Of a stretch of 64,000 bases of DNA, positions 25,590 through 38,563 are shown piece by piece (the first letter of the stretch is position 1; each line of letters starts with the position of its first letter). Made by a program: the position numbers and the translations under genes. Origin of the DNA: Colius striatus (lineage: Eukaryota; Chordata; Aves; Coliiformes; Coliidae); the NCBI RefSeq assembly GCF_028858725.1, contig NC_084759.1, positions 100,002,362 to 100,066,361 on the forward strand. Reading direction: 5' to 3'. A model generated the notes under the pieces. The model had not been told where the DNA came from. It saw only the letters and a program-made list of their open reading frames with translations, and did no database searches.

Positions 25590-25810
25590 GGTCCACAGCT
25601 GCTTCTCACACTGGCAGCACTGGTTTACACAACTGTCTGTTCCCCTAGAAGCACCCATGACTGCTCCTTGGCCTGAACGGGGCTGGGCTGTGTTTATGAG
25701 GTATCCTGTGGTCAAGCGTCTGTTGCTCAGCCTATCTGAGCTCCAGCCCACTCTAGTGAGTGCCACTGGGAAGGGGCTGACATCCCCAGGCAATGCCTGG
25801 AAGACAAATG
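25590..25810. other. GC-richer patch of unknown origin
   Basis: Sequence with GGGCTGGGCTGTG, CAGCCTATCTGAGC and GGGCTGACATCCCC lies in otherwise AT-rich surroundings. A 102-codon minus frame (25485-25793) covers it but has no motif I know. It may be an old mobile-element piece. Confidence 0.35.
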
Positions 25811-28800
25811 ACTCCTGAGGGTATTGAGGGGCTTCAAAGCCCTTCTGTGAGAGAAGAGAGAAGGCAGCAGGTAGGAATAGGAAAATGCATAAAATAAAAT
25901 CTAAGTGTACCCCAGCATTGAGGAGGAAGGAACCATGAAGATTTCATTCATCCCGGAGAAGACATTGACAAGTAGCAGTGACTGTGCTTGGAGAAGTCTC
26001 CAACACTTGAACATCAGACTCAGAGAGTTGTTGGATGGGCAAGCACAACACCAACAAAAAGTCATTCTATTTAATAATTGTAATGGCATTATTATTAATA
26101 AGGTTTTTCTGTATTAATTTGGACTATGTATTACTGAACTAGTAGCAACTGTCATATTTTAATTAGGTCCTACCATTTTTTGCTGTATTAACAACAAATT
26201 CTTCATTCTTTCTCTCTTACATACAGTGAATTCTTTCTTGTCTATAATAATAACTTGTAACTATGCACTTCATGGCTGATTTCATTAAACTATAGTACAA
26301 TAGCTCAAATGAGCTGCAGGTGCTGTTATGTTAGGTTCTGAACATAGGCATCAGAAGTGCTTTCAGTCCAAAGTTGCGGTTTTATTAGACATGATAAGCA
26401 AGGGACTGTAAGAGAAAAAACAGCTGTGCTGTATTTAATGAACTGAAGAGAAAAAAAAAACCAAAACAAAAAAACCAAACAGTTGTAACTGAAGGTTCTA
26501 AGTCCTTATCTAGATTTATGACTACGTTGTCATGTCCAGTCTCACAGCAGTAAATAATTATCAACTGATTAATAATCCTTGTACTTTAACATTGTAGAGT
26601 CAACATCTGATCTGATGAGAAGCTGGTTTGATGATGTTTTATCTCCTTTATCTTTTAATCCTTATTAAATGTAAGACATTATTAAATGACCTTTTCAAAT
26701 ATGAAATCAGTTCAGGAAGTCAGTTTCCATCACCATTATAACTAGATTTTCATACCTGATAGCTTGTAAGGTATGAAAACCTCAAATCCTGTTCTCCTCA
26801 ATAGAGAAGGAGAAGGATAAAGGTATGAAATTTTGTGGTAGAGAAGCAGAAGTTCTCTATTAAGACTTCTAAAGGTGTGACCCTTTAGGAGCAGTTAGCT
26901 GGATCTAGATTGACTTGGGTGGGACTGAGCCAGCACACACCAGCAGCTCGATTGTCTGGTTAGGGAATGAAATAGACCTCTCTATCCTGCATATTAAGGT
27001 GTCCTTTCAGGGACTGCAACTACAAATGAGGATGAAAGTACCTTACCTTGAGACAGACTGGGGATAAAAACCTGGGATATAGGGTTCACAGAGCTGTAGC
27101 TTTAAATGTGCTAGTATAAAGAACATTCATCTTAACTGCCCAGTATGTTGAGAAGTGGCTATTTTCAATCAGCCCACGCTCTTCTAGGCCATGCAATGTT
27201 TTCAGAGGCTGTGTCTTTTCTGCTCAGAAGTGGTATCACAAGATAGCACGAAGCTATTAGCAACCACCTTCCTTGCAATGTGATTAAATACAAAGTACTT
27301 ACCTTAGTACTCTCCAGAGTTCCTGCAGCAGCTGTGCTGAAGAAATAAGTGGGAGGAGAGGAAGTTCCTCTTGATTACCTTGTAGCCAACAGGATCAGAC
27401 AGAGTTGGAGATGGTCAGTCATGCTCCCAATGAAACTGTGAGAGCAGCTAGGGAATTCTCACTCTCACTTGACTCCTCTTACCCATACAGAGGAATGGAT
27501 CTAAAGGCTGTGGTGTCTCATCATCTTCTCTTCATCAACACAGGAAACCACACACCAGGGAAAGAGACCTTGATATGGTCTAATGTTGGATCAGAGAAGA
27601 ATAAGTTATTTCTGACTAGGATAAGAAAATAAAAAAACAACTCAAAACTTCTTTCTCATAGAACAACTCTCCTTCCAGGAGCTGACTATTCAACTCTTCC
27701 TTCTGCCTTCCTGCCTGCCTTTTCTCTTGAGTCATTTTTTCTGTAACACAGTATGCATGTAACAGAAATTGGTTTGTATATCTAAGTTTTTGTATACACT
27801 GCATTTGTATTAAGCCATTGTGACTGTCATTAGGATAATAACTAACTAGGCAGTGAAAACTTTTCTTCTCCCACACTGCTGCACAAGTGGAGGATGTTAA
27901 TTATCTTTAACAAAAGGTAAAAATAATGATAGTGAACATTAAGAAAAAAAAAGGTTTAAATTAGCATACTATGCTAGGTCTTGCATACTAGTAAATTTAT
28001 TTTAGCTTAGCAAATATAGCATACTTAGCTCAAAACATGTACATAAAAACCTTAGGCAAGATTTGCACTGAGAGGTAGACCTATATAAAACATCAGTGAA
28101 TACAAAGCAATAACTGTGGAGCACACAATACTTCATCTGCACACAGCTTTGTTCTTATCAATGTGAGAGGAACCTTGGAGAGGCTACAGTATAAGGAATG
28201 GGTTATACCTGTACAAAGATAGGTCTACAGAAGTTAAGTGTAAGACATAAGAGAAAAATTGTATGTTAAATAAATATTAATAGTGAATGCCATATCTTTT
28301 CCATGCCTGTGGAGTAAGGTATAACAGAAAAAAAAAACCTCAAAACCACAGCTTCCAGACTTTCTAAATGTTCATTGAGTTCGGTTCCATTAGAAAAGTG
28401 AAACCTTGATAAAATTACTGCTAGTCGTTGAATGCACTGAAGCAATTTGCTTCCCTTCTCTTTCAGTGGATTCCATAGCATACATGACATAGTCTTTCTA
28501 ATTTTGGTTTTAATTGTAGGTGGTAAAATCTGTGATGGCTGTTTAACAGTGCTAGGGATTGACTTAATTCACTTCTGACATTTTGGGATTTACAATTTAT
28601 CTGGGATTTTGTATATTCCTGTTTTCAGTCTCATGCAACACTGGAAACCCTAGCACAGATGGTTCATCTTTATAATACTCTAATTGAATGTGTATTATCT
28701 CAGATGTTTTGGCAGTTCTGAGTGGTCTGAGAAGGTTGGCTGGCAGAAGAAGTCAAGCTGGTACAATATTGTGATGAAAAGAAAGCAATTATGATGTTTA

Positions 28801-29539
28801 TTTTTTAAATACTTTGTAGCAAGTAATGAATCTAACTTAATTCATGTCCAAGAATAGATTTTTTCTCACTGAAGAAAGCAGTTAAGAAAAAAACCCAACC
28901 CAAACATTCCACATCTATCTGTATCTAAGAAGCTGAAAACCTTTGCTTTAGGAAAAGGCCATCTCTTCACACCCAGAAAGAGTAACATGTAGTGGAATAT
29001 AAAAATACAGAAGAGAAACTTTACCTAAACACCATGTATAAATAGTCTACAAACATCCTAACTCAGATCTAATAAAACCTTAAAGTATATAGTATTATAT
29101 TTTAAGCCTAAATAAAATAAGCTATGAAATCCAGATATATGATATATTTTCATTTACAAGCCAAAATTTATTTTAAAGGCAATTATCATTCCTTGCAGTT
29201 CTAAACACAGCATGATGTGTGGCAGCTTGTATACTACTGCAGTGCCACAAAGTTAGTAAGGAGAAGAGAGTGTAACTGTCATTGCAAGGTTCTGCTATAT
29301 TCTAATACATTCCTGAATGGTACAAGCCAGCACCCATCCATGAGACTGACAATCTCTTGTGAAAAGACTCCTAGCAAGACACAAATGAACAAATTATATA
29401 CGTGTTATTGCTTAAACATGTTGGTAATAGGCTCTTACCCAATTCCTATCTCCAAATCTTTTTTTTTTTTTTTTTCCCTTCTAAACCTTTAACCAAAATC
29501 TGAGAATATATAAACTTCTTGCCACTCTGTGAATTTTCT

Positions 29540-29885
29540 CTCTGATTCTCCAGGCATTGGCTGTCCCTGCCTGTCCCTGGAGCGCCCTCCATTCTTCCTG
29601 TGACCCAGGGCTATCAGCCCTTGCCTCAGCAGCATCTTAGGAAGGGAGTCTGTCACTATTTCAGCTGCACTCACTGGACAGGTTGGTCCTAACTCGATTT
29701 GGCTTTGACCCTGCATCACCCCTATGGGCTTACTGGGGCTGGGGTTGTCCCAACTGTCTCTCCCAGCTGCCCTGCTCCTGAGCTGGGTCTGATAGAAGAG
29801 ACTTTGTCTCCCAAACCCTCCCAGAACACACAGAAGTCTCCCAGTGACAGGGAACTATCAGCCCTTGTGGCACCTAGAAACTTTC
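29540..29885. other. GC-richer patch with an internal repeated 13-mer
   Basis: A 350-bp island with sharply different composition from both sides. CTATCAGCCCTTG occurs at 29611-29623 and 29855-29867. Short frames on both strands (76 and 63 codons) show no known domain. It could be an LTR or DNA-transposon fragment. Confidence 0.4.
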
Positions 29886-31397
29886 AATAGCATCAGAGAA
29901 ATCACATATTAACTTTTAGTTGTTTTAATATTTTGTTTTGGTTTTGCTTAGTGGAGTTAGCAGCTACTGATAGAGTGACTTCAATTACTTTTATGTTTGT
30001 TTTCCTTTACTCACAGAAACAAAAATTGTATTTTACAGAGTAAATGCCTTAATTTTACAAAATATACTACTTTCTGCTGAATATATACTTTACAAATAGA
30101 AAGAAGGAAACACTGCAGTCAGGCATGTCACGAATAACAAAAAGGGTAGAATTCTTACACCATTGAAACAAGCAACACTTGTATCACATTAGAGGATGGT
30201 CTCATTACAAAACTTTCCTATGGTGAAAAGCTTTGCATAAGAAACCTTTAATGTACATCATATTTTTCAGTCTGCCCTATTTATTGCACAGTAGTATGAA
30301 TTTCATTGCAAGTGCCCTGTCAATTAAACTTGTAGTACACAATGTGCAAGGAGTCACTACATTCTCCAAATTCTTTTGTTTTTAAAGTTATCCGTAGTTC
30401 AAAGATCTGTTTGAAAGCAATTATTTTAAAAAATCATGTTTCTTTTTTATTGCTTTCCAAAGTGTACATAGCAGCAGTACATAGCACCTTGCTATTTTCT
30501 GATGATTTAGCACTTCAGATACAAGGATTATATTTTTTTCCCTGCTCTGTGATAAATACAAGTGCCAAGGTAAAATCAGTTAATCATGTCATGGATTAAG
30601 GCAATAAAACTCCTTTTTACTCTGAAAATAGTAAGATGTAATTTTTCCCTCAGTAGTTTCATTCTAAAAGATGACATTTTCTTAATTGAAAAGGCAAACT
30701 CAAAACTTTTTTGTTCGCCTTGTCATCACAGTATCTGCATGTACTCTAGAAATTTGTTGCCTGATGTGATCCCCCTGATGTCAGATGTAGTTCATTCTGC
30801 TTTTTCAGCAACACTCTTCACAATGCTTTATATTTATACTGACTGTGGACATGTTTCTTTGCTCAAATAAGAAAGCTATCTTTTGCCAAGAATGCCAAAT
30901 GTTACATATTTTTTCAATTTTCTTAAATTTTCTTGTGCAGTGTTATCTGTTTCTAATTTAGCAATTAAATAAATTCTCCTTATCAAGGTACTTTAATATA
31001 CTTTAAATAATTTGTCTTGTATTTTGAGTAACAATGTTTGCAATACATCAGAACATGATATGTAGTAGCAAAGCTGAATCTCAAGAAATTGAATCTGTTT
31101 CTGGAGATGTCATACATTATCTTTGCACTATCAGCAATTTGCAACAGTTGTATTTACTATTCACCTGTAAATTAAAGGAGGACCTATCTTGTGGTCAGTA
31201 TACTGAACTAATTGACTCTTGAGATATCTGAATTAAATTTATGCATGATTTGATAAAGTCTAGATTTTTCTGACTGACTGAAAAATTTTCAGTAGTGCAG
31301 TGATGTTAGTAAGACACTGAAACAGTTCCCTCAGGATCTATTTTCAATACAAGTTCATCTTCTTGCTCATTGTTGATGCTACCACTGATACTTTCCC

Positions 31398-31712
31398 CTT
31401 GTACTCAGCACCGGAGAGGCCGCACCTCTAGTTCTATGTTCAGTTTTGAGCCTCTCACTGCAAGAAAAACTTTGAGGTGTTGGAATGTGTCCAGAGATGG
31501 GCAACAAAGCTGGTGAAGGGTCTGCAGAACAACTCCTTTGTGGATTGGCTGAGGGAACTGGTATTGTTTACACTGGAGAAGAGAAGGCTGAGAGGAGACA
31601 TGATCACTCTCCACAAGTTCCTGAAAGATGGCTGTACTGAGGTGGGCAGCGGTCTCTGCTCTGCAGTAATGAATGATGGGACAAGAGGAAATAGGCTCAA
31701 GTTCTTTGGCTG
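31398..31712 (+). mobile_element. CR1-like fragment of another subfamily
   Basis: GGAGAGGCCGCACCTCTAG, GTGTCCAGAGATGGGCAAC, CTGGAGAAGAGAAGGCTGAG and GGACAAGAGGAAATAGGCTC follow the CR1 ORF2 3' region in order. The translated piece (31477-31713) reads LECVQRWATKLVKGLQNN, then [20 protein letters not shown]. It lacks the 3' tail and is an old copy. Confidence 0.8.
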
Positions 31713-34700
31713 ATGTGGTTTGTTAGTGTTCAGGTGGCACTTAGAAAGCTGACGCTTAGACAGAAAGAAACATTCTAGCAAGCTTCCATGGGAATTCAGT
31801 CTCTTCAGATGATTCATTTTATTATTGTTAAAACAGAAGTCATAGATGTTTTTCTGTCATTTCAGAGAAGTGATTGAACTGTCTGGGTGCACTTCACCCA
31901 TCCTTCCTCTTAGTGGACTACAAACCAGAACTGCAGGAAAAAGTCCATTTCATTGCAGGTCGTGCCCCTGCTGTTATCACCAGTTCTCGGTGATGCCAAC
32001 ACAACTAGAAGACTTTTGGAAGGTTTAAAGTTTGGCAAAACAAGCTAGCTTTTGCTAACAGTATCTTTTGCTGGCACACATTAAATACCTTTAAAATGTT
32101 GCACTCATATTGTTTGGGACAAAAAGATTATCTTTCAACACTGACATTTAGGGGGCTGATCATAATAGTCCTCAAGCTCAGCTGGAGATCAGAATGCTTC
32201 AATAGTCGTTTATAATAGCAGTGATGTATTTTGACAGAAAAGAGAATAATAAATTGTAGGCCTGCTTGAGCATTATTCAGCACTTCTATAATGGAAGGAA
32301 AAATAACTGAGATGTTTCTCTCTGTCAGTAAGACTTCTAATGAATCAGACATCTTGTCTGAAAGATAGCAAAAATAAATATAACTACAACACTTCATTAA
32401 AGTAAAAGTATCTTTACTATTAATATACAAATGGTGAAGAGTGACAAATAATTGATATACTTTAAGCCATACTTTCAATGTCTTTCATAAATACAAAACC
32501 AGCATCTGCGATATTACTTCTTTTTACAGTATAGAGATATATATATATACACAACATTTGAAAGGGACATAAGATTTTGAAACAATAAACAAACTAGGTC
32601 CAGTGGTAGCTAACTTATCAGTATATAATTCAGGTGATATATATCGCAAGTGGGCTGTTGACAATGTGTGGAATAACAAAAACAATATATGGTATGCTTT
32701 AGCTTATATTGTACACAGCATAAAAATACATACCCAGTGTTCATTGTAGCAGGAAAGCTATTTTTTTTTAAACCTTGTCTAAGTAGTTCAAAATTCTTAG
32801 TGAGAACTCTACACCATGAGCAACAAAATTATCTTCCTGGGGAGTCTGACTGCTTTAGTTATTTGTCACTGATCTATAAAGACTCTGAGGATTTATTTTC
32901 TCTGGCTCCAACCCTGCATTTTATGTTTAAAAATGTAGCCTACTCACATGTTAAAGAATACAGTAGGGTTAGCATTCCCCCTCCTCTGGGCTGGAAGTAC
33001 TCTGCCTTTGGCAATGCTCTTCACTTTTTTTTCAGTAGCTCCCTATTTACCTTGTCACTGCTAACAAGAGAGACAATCCCAGTATCTGAGCCTTCTATCT
33101 TCTTGCTCTTTGGCACCTGTTCTCTCTGGTAGTGGCTTTCCTGAATTTTGTTGACACTTCATCCATTCATCTTGCCCACTCCCGATCTCACCTGTGACTT
33201 AAAAGATGCCAATATAAATTTGGCAATAAATATATATTTCCTTTCTCTGGGCTAAAAATGGCCAATATTCAAGTTTGAAAGTCAAACAACATGAGGCTTA
33301 CAATGCCTGTTAAGAGGAAAGATAGACTGGAAAATTTCTCAGAACCTGAGCCAAAGCCAAACTTGTAATAGAAAAGCTTTTTTTTTTTTTTTGGCTCAGG
33401 TTCAAATAAAATGATGTTAGAGCACATTTATATGTGCACTGGAAATATCAAAGATCACTTAAAACATTGTGAGTAATTTCCCACTGTCACTACAGAACTG
33501 CTATCAAGTGGACTGGATACTCCAGGAAATTACATGAAAAAGTCTGAAAAAGAGGGTGGATCCTTTTTAAAAAAGATTTATTTATCCATTTTCCATTGCA
33601 TTGATCAGCACAAGTATCTGAAGTTAAACAAAGCGATTTAAGAAGTAGTATTACTCCTTAGAATATTTTTACCTTTATCTAAAGAAGTACCACAATCACA
33701 ATGAATTATTTGAAGATATGTTTATTTCTTTTCTTTCTGGACAAATAGCAATGTATGGGATAAACTATGATCAGATATTTTTATCAAGGTTTCCCAATCA
33801 GTACAAACTCCTGATAGGGAAACCTCCTCTGTGCAAAATGTTAGCAGGAGCTTGGCAAGAAATTTAAGTTCCACTGACATCTATAAGTCTGATTCATAAC
33901 AGTGACTCGATCAACTGAGGACATGTAGAGCCTCACTGAGATGGATAGATGAAATTCAGGTCCCACTGAAGTCAGCTTGTGTGTTAACGCCCAGTGAGAC
34001 CTGGATTCCACTGTGGCCCTTCTTGCAGCATTCTCAGCATCCCTCTATAGATCAGTTCATAATAGAAGTCTTGAGCTTTATTCAGTAAATAGTCTTTTTT
34101 TGGAGTCCCTTTTATTAGGAGTGAATGTCACCCAATGGACACGAAAATTACTCTACAACAATATTACTTCCTATGACAGTTTACACAGAGATGGTGAGGC
34201 CATGAATGACTGTAAAACAAATATTCACTGCAGTTTTACTCCAGAGATAAAATGGTGGGAAGAGGCTCCACATTATCTTTCAGATTTAAAAGAAATTTTA
34301 ATGTTTTTGGTCTAAGTACTAAAATTGAACTAAAGAGACTTTCTATCTGACTCTTCAACTTGATAAATTGGTCACAATGCTCCTACATATCCACCATGTA
34401 CACCATCTACCCAAATCTTTTAAGCAGTAATACACCTAATATGATCCTCACTAGAACTGTGATCTCAATAGATTTTTGCAACTTTTGTGTTTAAAATATG
34501 TATATTACTTGAGAGTACTATCTCCAGTTTAGATGAGTTTTTGAGCATATTTGAGCAGAAAAATATGTCATGGTAAAGCTTTCAAATATTTTAAACAGGC
34601 ATTGTAGACAAATTATTGGAGATTTTTCTTTAATAAAGCAGAGTGGCATGCTATCAAAAGGCACAAATACATTTCCATTATCCAGTCTAGGAAACAGAAA

Positions 34701-37700
34701 AATGGCATGATTATTATACTACAGTTTGATGATTGGCACTTAAATAAATAATCAAAGTAATTACCATCATAAAAGAAAGCCACTTTTTTTGATGTAGATC
34801 AATGCACAGGCTGAAGACAGAACATGGAAATACTATACCAGGGACTGTTGTCAAACAGCCTTTGTAGATGACTGACACTGTGTAACTACATTGTATATAT
34901 CTATGAAGAAATAGAAAGTAAACTCAATCCTGCAAGCTCTCCAATGAAAACACATCCATCTTCCTGCTCACATTGCCCCCACTGACATCAGAGGGGTGCC
35001 AAATGAGGGGTGGGTTCAGCCACTCAAAATTTCTTGCAAGACTGAGGCCTAAATAAATAAATCTTTGTCACATTAGGCATTAGAATCACCAGAATAGTAA
35101 ATAATTCTGCAACCACTAAAAAAACCCCTTAGTATTTGAAAAAAACAAATAAAAAAAGAAAACTAGAAAAGACTCTTCAGAGTACATTTGTATACTAAAC
35201 TGTAAAACATGAATTAAAATTGATATGGCAAATCAGAACACAGATCTACTAAAAAAAGTAATAACAAGAAGCTCTAAGTCATTTTACTTGATTTTACTCA
35301 TTTTTTAAGATTGTCACTGCCACATTCCACATAATTAAGAATTTCCCACCCTCGTTCCTGGAGTATGTTAGTGTAACAATTCAGAATACTTTTACAAATA
35401 GTTATATTCTGTCAACTCTTCTGACATTTCATACTAACACTTAAAATTACTTTTAGACAGTAAAAGTGACATTTATACAGATAACTGTGTTTTTTTTTTT
35501 CTTTTTAGTCTAGAATAGGAAAAGAAAATAAAGAAATTATGTTTTTCCAGTTCTACATATATCTTACAAATTACTATGCTCTGTCTCTCATTTGGAAATA
35601 TTTGCAAATATGAGTGTTTTTAAGCATTCTTTCATAGTTACAGTTTGGCTTTCTCCTGCACAGCATGGAGGCAAAGCATAAGACATAATCTATTAATCCA
35701 TAGACCAAAAGGTATGCTCGGAACAGTCCATCTGTAATTTAGAACTGTTTAAATTTTATTCTTCACATAGCCCAACTGGCAAGAGACCCAACGGCAGAAA
35801 GAAAATGAATGCTCTCAAAAATAACTTTTGATTGGTAATCCAGTATAGTGGGAAATGTTTTTGTTTCCAATAATGAAATAATTGTGAAATACAATTTATT
35901 TTTAAAGAGTAGCAAAGGCGTGTTAATAATAGATGAGCTGACAAGACTTGTTAAATTCTCTAGCCCCTTTGAATTGTAATTAGACAGCATTTTAGGAAAA
36001 CCAAACCAAAGCAAATTAAAAGGCCCAATATATAGCTGTTAAACCACTGAGGTGTTTTCTGTAAGTCTCAAAAAGAAGTACTAAAATTTGAAATGCATCT
36101 ACAGTAGAGCCTAGACACTGTTAACCCTGCTCATGTTGTATAGGAACCTTGTACAAATGATCATTCCACTTCAGGAAAAGCAGTGTTTTCCTACTAAAGC
36201 TTGACTTAAAAGTATATGCTTGGCACCATCTAACTTTGTGATGGCAGGTAGAAGAGAAATGCTGCATGAGATGATGTGAGCTGCAGATGTTCAAACCACA
36301 TCAACCACATTATGCTCAACTGTTGGAATTTTCCAGGTCCCTTCCTTGCATTTTGATAGAGAGAGAATGCTCAGCTGCAAATACATACAGATATTCATAT
36401 CTAAATGAGACAACTGATTCTCTTAATTATAGGTTAGGAAGTAGCCTTGATCACTGTGTAGTTACTCAGAAAGAGGACAGAAATTTAGTACACAATCAGC
36501 TATTTATTAGCACTGCCTGCTTGGTATGTGGGAGCAAAAATGAGAGTTCATAAAGGAGTGTCTTCATCTTTCCTGCACGAAGAAGTAACACCTTATAATT
36601 TAAATAAACTTCAGCAGTTTTAAATTATTATTTTTCTTCTTTCATCTCACATTGCTATCTCGTCCTACCTATTCTTTTCACTTTGGTACTGTTTTTCTGG
36701 GAACTTGGTCTCTTATCCTAGCCATGCTAGTGGTATGACTCTGTCCTCAATTATTTGGTTGTCAGTATTTCTCATAGTGAGGAAAAGTTGTAAAAAAATC
36801 CATAAAATGACTTGGCTTTGAAAAATAAGAAAGCTCTATGAATTAAATATATCCTTACCAGCTCTTTCAAATGTAATAAAGTGTGGGTTAACAGGAAGGT
36901 TAACCTTCCATTTTCCTCAAATTGCACTCTTACGTTTCACTTTCAGCTTTATTGAACAAAATTCAAACACTTTGTCGTGACTAAAAAATATCATCTAAGA
37001 TTTGATGCTGTTCTGTGGGAAATTGGGAAGCAGAAAGACTTCAAATATGAGCAAAATTTAGGTATGGCATGGGGAGGACATAATTTTCTGAGTTAAGCCA
37101 CACTTAAACCTTAGGTATGACTTAAATGTACCACAAAGTACTCATTCCTGACAAGTAGGATTTTTCATTATAATTTTCTACATGGTTTACTTATTTCCTC
37201 CAAAGCAAGATTTTGAAAAGTTTGGCAGGGGTGGATATACTATGCTAGAAAGAAAACAGAATATATTAGTTCAGTTAGTGGCATTGTTACATCGATGATA
37301 AGAAATACAGATGCATTTCGCATCAAATAAATCAGTCCAGTTTCAGAGTAGTACACATTAACCAGAATAACAGAAAGGACTACCTTAAGAAATGCTTGAC
37401 AGGAAAAAATGTATTTGGTAAAATATATGATATCATTAACTAATAATTTAAAATTTATTCTATCTGTTTAGTCAAAGTCTTCCTTTCCATCTGCTCTTAT
37501 GGTGGGTCTTTTAGTTAAAACCAAGGGTATGAAATCATAAAGGAACATGGGGAGAAAATGTATCTATTACACTAAAATGAAGTTTTATCCCTTGACTATA
37601 TAGTTAGAACTAAAAGAAGAACAAACACTGCATATGTATAAATATGTTGGGACAAATAATTTCAGCTTCTGTTTATTACAATATTTCACTTGAAGAAAAT

Positions 37701-37859
37701 ATTATATTTTCCTTCTACAGCTTTACTACATTTTAGTTCATGGGAAACCTCCAAAACTCTAATAGAGAAAACTTGAAGCACTGAAAATCCTGAAGGCTTT
37801 CAGTCATACTCACATAATTAGGATGAGGCCAATATACCGCTACAAAATATTTAGTCAAT
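31713..37859. other. Intergenic sequence or distal NCAM2 3' UTR
   Basis: AT-rich with no recognised gene. It contains a hairpin around a T run (33343-33402), a possible MITE (34923-35046) and a 16-bp palindrome (36894-36909). Its upper part could still be NCAM2 3' UTR if a distal poly-A site is used. Confidence 0.5.
34923..35046. repeat. Small palindromic repeat, possible MITE
   Basis: The ends CTCAATCCTGCAAG (34923-34936) and CTTGCAAGACTGAG (35033-35046) are inverted copies with 12 of 14 matches. The middle, CCCACTGACATCAGAGGG, is itself roughly palindromic. The pattern resembles an old non-autonomous DNA transposon of amniotes. Confidence 0.4.
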
Positions 37860-38451
37860 TTTATTTAAATCTGTACATCATGGTTATGGACTTTCTGTTT
37901 TACCAAAGAACCCAAGTGAAACTGCATGTGGAGATGGCTCTGTGTTGAAGAGTGGGTTTTTGTTTGCTTCAAGTGATAAGCACAGCTGGAATGACTACTG
38001 AGTGTCTGCCAGTGTTAAGGTCATACATGTTATACTGAGATTGGTTTTCTTTTTTTTTTTTCTTAAAAGCAACCTAAACTTTTGTTATATTATAGAAACA
38101 AACACAGTAGTATATGGAATTTTATGTCTGTAGCTTTCACTATAAGATCTGTAAAGATCTGATGTGTTGTTTGTGATTCGGGGTGCTTTGTAACTATTAT
38201 TCTAAACAGACATACTTTGTCATATTATATAGTTCTTATTCAAATTCATACCATGGGACTTGGTGTCAGCATACTAAAACCATTAACAAAAAATAGAAAG
38301 GAGCTGTAGACAGAAATTGTTTCATCATATGTATACGTGTACTAAGTATTCCAAGCTTAAGTTTCCCAAGAAATTAAGGTCAGCTGCAAAGTTTTGGTCA
38401 CAGGGTTACTTGAATTCAAATGCATTATCCATACAGCTGTAGTTTATCTTA
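37860..38451 (-). other. NCAM2: NCAM2 3' UTR, at least this part (end uncertain)
   Basis: Sequence directly after the NCAM2 stop must be 3' UTR. The nearest clear AATAAA on the coding strand that I noticed is at 37860-37865, about 590 nt past the stop. Others follow, for example at 37672-37677. Which signal is used cannot be told from sequence, and the true 3' UTR may run much further. Confidence 0.45.
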
Positions 38452-38563
38452 TTATGCTTTGCTATCGTCTTCTTTTGACTGGATGATGTCATTAGCCACT
38501 TTAATCTCTATGGTTTCTGGATTTAAAGCTTCTTTTCCATTTTCCTCCTTTAGTGGCAGCTTC
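38452..38563 (-). CDS. NCAM2: NCAM2 last coding exon (C-terminus, stop)
   Basis: The final coding exon of neural cell adhesion molecule 2, a homophilic neuronal adhesion protein of the immunoglobulin superfamily. It supplies the third base of a Glu codon and then 36 residues, starting [20 protein letters not shown] and ending KEDDSKA, which match the end of the NCAM2 cytoplasmic tail as I know it from mammals. A TAA stop at 38452-38454 is followed at once by a second in-frame TAA. The acceptor AG lies at 38564-38565 behind a pyrimidine-rich stretch. Length is 112 nt, and its phase continues exactly from the exon at 44010-44129. The tail is acidic and disordered-looking, without a catalytic domain. 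The recognition rests on remembered family sequence, not on a search. Confidence 0.95.

Larger units (their letters stand above)
21265..31397. other. Intergenic, long AT-rich stretch
   Basis: Ten kilobases free of CR1 and LTR copies that I can see. It contains simple repeats near 24.4-24.6 kb and two GC-richer patches listed separately. Reading frames are all under 105 codons and look accidental. Confidence 0.55.
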
